Origin: Neobacillus nitrireducens
GTDB taxonomy: Bacteria > Bacillota > Bacilli > Bacillales > Cytobacillaceae
DNA: 64,000 nt
Direction of reading: 5' to 3'
NCBI RefSeq assembly: GCF_030915405.1
Contig: NZ_CP133262.1
Span: 744,001-808,000, forward strand
Below the pieces are notes generated by a model. It was given only the letters and a program-made list of their open reading frames with translations. It made no database searches and was not told the DNA's origin. The position numbers and the translations under genes are program-made. How positions within the stretch are numbered: position 1 is the stretch's first letter; the number at the start of each line of letters is the position of its first letter. Shown here piece by piece: positions 62,682-64,000 of the stretch.

Positions 62682-62968
62682 CGATATTTTCCCGTTAAGT
62701 CATCCATGGTAATCCCTGTTGGCTGATAAAGGATTTTCACTTGAGAAATGACATTTTTGCTTCCCATTTCAATCATTCGTTCATTCATTTTTGAAATCAC
62801 CGTAAATAATTCGTGCAGTTCGCCTTCCATGGTTGTTTCTAACGGGTGTACCTCATATTTCACACCCGATTCAGCAATGACTTTAATCGCTTCATCAACG
62901 TATGGAATAACGTCCTCGCCATTCTTTGTTTTCGGAATGATTTGTATGCTGATTAATGAATTCGCCAT
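62678..62968 (-). CDS. Thiamine/HMP-binding MTH1187-family protein
   Basis: 96 residues of the DUF77/MTH1187/YkoF-like fold: LISIQIIPKTKNGEDVIPYVDEAIKVI, VKYEVHPLETTMEGE. Family members bind thiamine or its pyrimidine part and cluster with thiXYZ genes. Cytosolic. GGGGG RBS nine bases before ATG. Four-base overlap with the permease gene. Confidence 0.85.
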   Translation of the reverse strand: MANSLISIQIIPKTKNGEDVIPYVDEAIKVIAESGVKYEVHPLETTMEGELHELFTVISKMNERMIEMGSKNVISQVKILYQPTGITMDDLTGKYR

Positions 62969-62981
62969 GTCTTTCTACCCC

Positions 62982-63977
62982 CTATTGTTTTGGTAAAAAT
63001 TCATTTGTAAATGCCTTTTTCGCATCTAATTTCTTGTCAAGAAGCTTATTCTCAAACATCCATTGGGCATAATTTTCCCAAATCTCTTGCTTTTGTATTC
63101 CCCATTCCTTTGCATCATCCTGATATTTCGGAGACAACCATTCTTGACTCTTCTTTACAAGCTTTGGATCTAAATCCGGTGCGGCTTTAATCAGGATATC
63201 TGCAGCTTGATCAGGATTTTTAATGGCAAATTCATACCCCTCGGCAGCGGCTTTTACGAATGCCTTAACCGTTTCAGGGCTCTCTTTGATCATTTTCTCG
63301 TTGGTTTCTAAAACAGGTGTATAGTAGTCCAGTTTGTCAGAGTAATCGGTTAAGTAAACCATATTAATTTTTTCCTTACGAAGCTCTGCTTCTACACCAG
63401 TCCAACCATAGTATATCCAAGCGAAATCGATGTCTCGTTTCACAGCTGTAAAAAAGTCCGTATCCCCCATATTCACGATTTTCACCTTATTGGCATCAGC
63501 GTTTTCCTTTTTCATGAGCGAAGTGATGACAGATTTTTCGACTGGCGAGCCCCAACCACCGTATGTTTTTCCTTCAAAATCTTTCGGAGATTGAATCTGT
63601 TTACCAACAGGTGAAGCGAATCCGGATGTATTGTGCTGAATCACGGCAGCGATCGATACGAGCGGCACCCCTTGTATACGCGCCTGGGTAATCGCTTCTT
63701 GGTAGCCAACACCAAATTGCGCCTTGCCGGAAGCTACTAGTTGGTCAGCACCGGCCTCACCCGGCATGATAATATCCACATCCAAGCCCTCTTTTTTAAA
63801 GAATCCTTTTTCTTTGGCAACATATAATCCCGTATGATTGGTATTTGGCGTCCAATCCAATACAACCGAGACTTTTTTAAGCGGCTGGGTTTTTTCTTTT
63901 GCGTTTTCTGTTTCTTTTTTGCTGCTACATCCAGTGATTAGAAAAACTGATAGAACTAGTACTAGCCATTTCTTCAT
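62982..63977 (-). CDS. ABC substrate-binding lipoprotein, ThiY/NMT1-like
   Basis: 331 residues. Lipobox LITGC (Cys17), then an NMT1/THI5-like fold: LDWTPNTNHTGLYVAKEKGFF, MPGEAGADQLVASGKAQFGVGYQE, FAWIYYGWTGVE. This matches ThiY, which binds formylaminopyrimidine, a thiamine degradation product salvaged via HMP. First gene of the five-gene operon; a TPP riboswitch is expected further upstream but the window ends 23 bases before this start codon. Confidence 0.87.
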   Translation of the reverse strand: MKKWLVLVLSVFLITGCSSKKETENAKEKTQPLKKVSVVLDWTPNTNHTGLYVAKEKGFFKKEGLDVDIIMPGEAGADQLVASGKAQFGVGYQEAITQARIQGVPLVSIAAVIQHNTSGFASPVGKQIQSPKDFEGKTYGGWGSPVEKSVITSLMKKENADANKVKIVNMGDTDFFTAVKRDIDFAWIYYGWTGVEAELRKEKINMVYLTDYSDKLDYYTPVLETNEKMIKESPETVKAFVKAAAEGYEFAIKNPDQAADILIKAAPDLDPKLVKKSQEWLSPKYQDDAKEWGIQKQEIWENYAQWMFENKLLDKKLDAKKAFTNEFLPKQ

Positions 63978-64000
63978 GTTGAATCCCCCTATGTAAAAAT

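Noticed and set aside
63978..64000. TPP riboswitch of the thi operon
   Set aside because: Only 23 bases of leader are in the window, so nothing can be seen of it.

Overview
The window looks like chromosomal DNA of an aerobic endospore-forming Bacillaceae species (Bacillus, Neobacillus or Priestia type). The DNA is AT-rich, ribosome binding sites are strong GGAGG types with many TTG and GTG starts, and intrinsic terminators are abundant. Sporulation-linked genes (a CotB-like coat protein, a gamma-SASP-like peptide, three DUF3231 genes, a glycine-rich small protein) and a class IV polyhydroxyalkanoate (PHA) synthase locus support this. No rRNA or tRNA gene is visible.

Layout. 1-6.9 kb: cut pentapeptide-repeat gene, MFS exporter, a zinc-ribbon/phage-gp49-like protein, TerC-type membrane protein, DUF3231, DUF4317. 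6.9-12 kb: a PHB locus with thiolase and an SDR reductase on the minus strand, divergent from phaR-phaB-phaC; phaC seems to start at ATT. 12.2-12.5 kb: six 52-bp tandem repeats. 12.6-20.2 kb: LysE exporter, flavin amine oxidase, zinc-less MDR, LysM-amidase, double GNAT, DUF2809, Gmad2-type lipoprotein, DUF1540. 20.3-24.1 kb: a LytS/LytTR two-component system next to an OFA transporter strongly resembling E. coli YhjX, with a two-site operator in front of the transporter, an arrangement like E. coli YpdA/YpdB-YhjX pyruvate signalling. 24.4-35.8 kb: CotB-like protein, MGT glycosyltransferase, small spore or orphan genes, a HAD fragment, the YozG/YoaS-like pair, a CBS-HEPN protein, a second DUF3231, a degenerate zincin next to a membrane NERD protein, a DMT transporter and a SASA esterase.

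35.9-44.3 kb is accessory and repeat-rich: decayed DNA, a staygreen-family gene, GrpB, small membrane proteins, a third DUF3231, and about a dozen copies of a composite hairpin repeat found only here. 44.4-50.7 kb: Bcr/CflA-type exporter with an operator between its promoter boxes, a large FlgD-like/LysM protein, a NERD-SF1 helicase. 50.9-53.7 kb: a PLD-DEAD helicase joined to a MazG-like pyrophosphohydrolase, a possible defence or nucleic-acid quality-control operon. 53.8-55.6 kb: aldo/keto reductase, DegV. 55.7-57.5 kb: a TnpB-only IS200/IS605 element with its probable omega-RNA tail. 57.6-60.0 kb: phage-like replication module (DnaD-like protein plus a DnaB-type helicase split in two and lacking its Walker A segment). 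60.4-64.0 kb: thiY-like/thiamine-binding/thiX-like/thiZ-like/TatD operon for pyrimidine (thiamine precursor) salvage.
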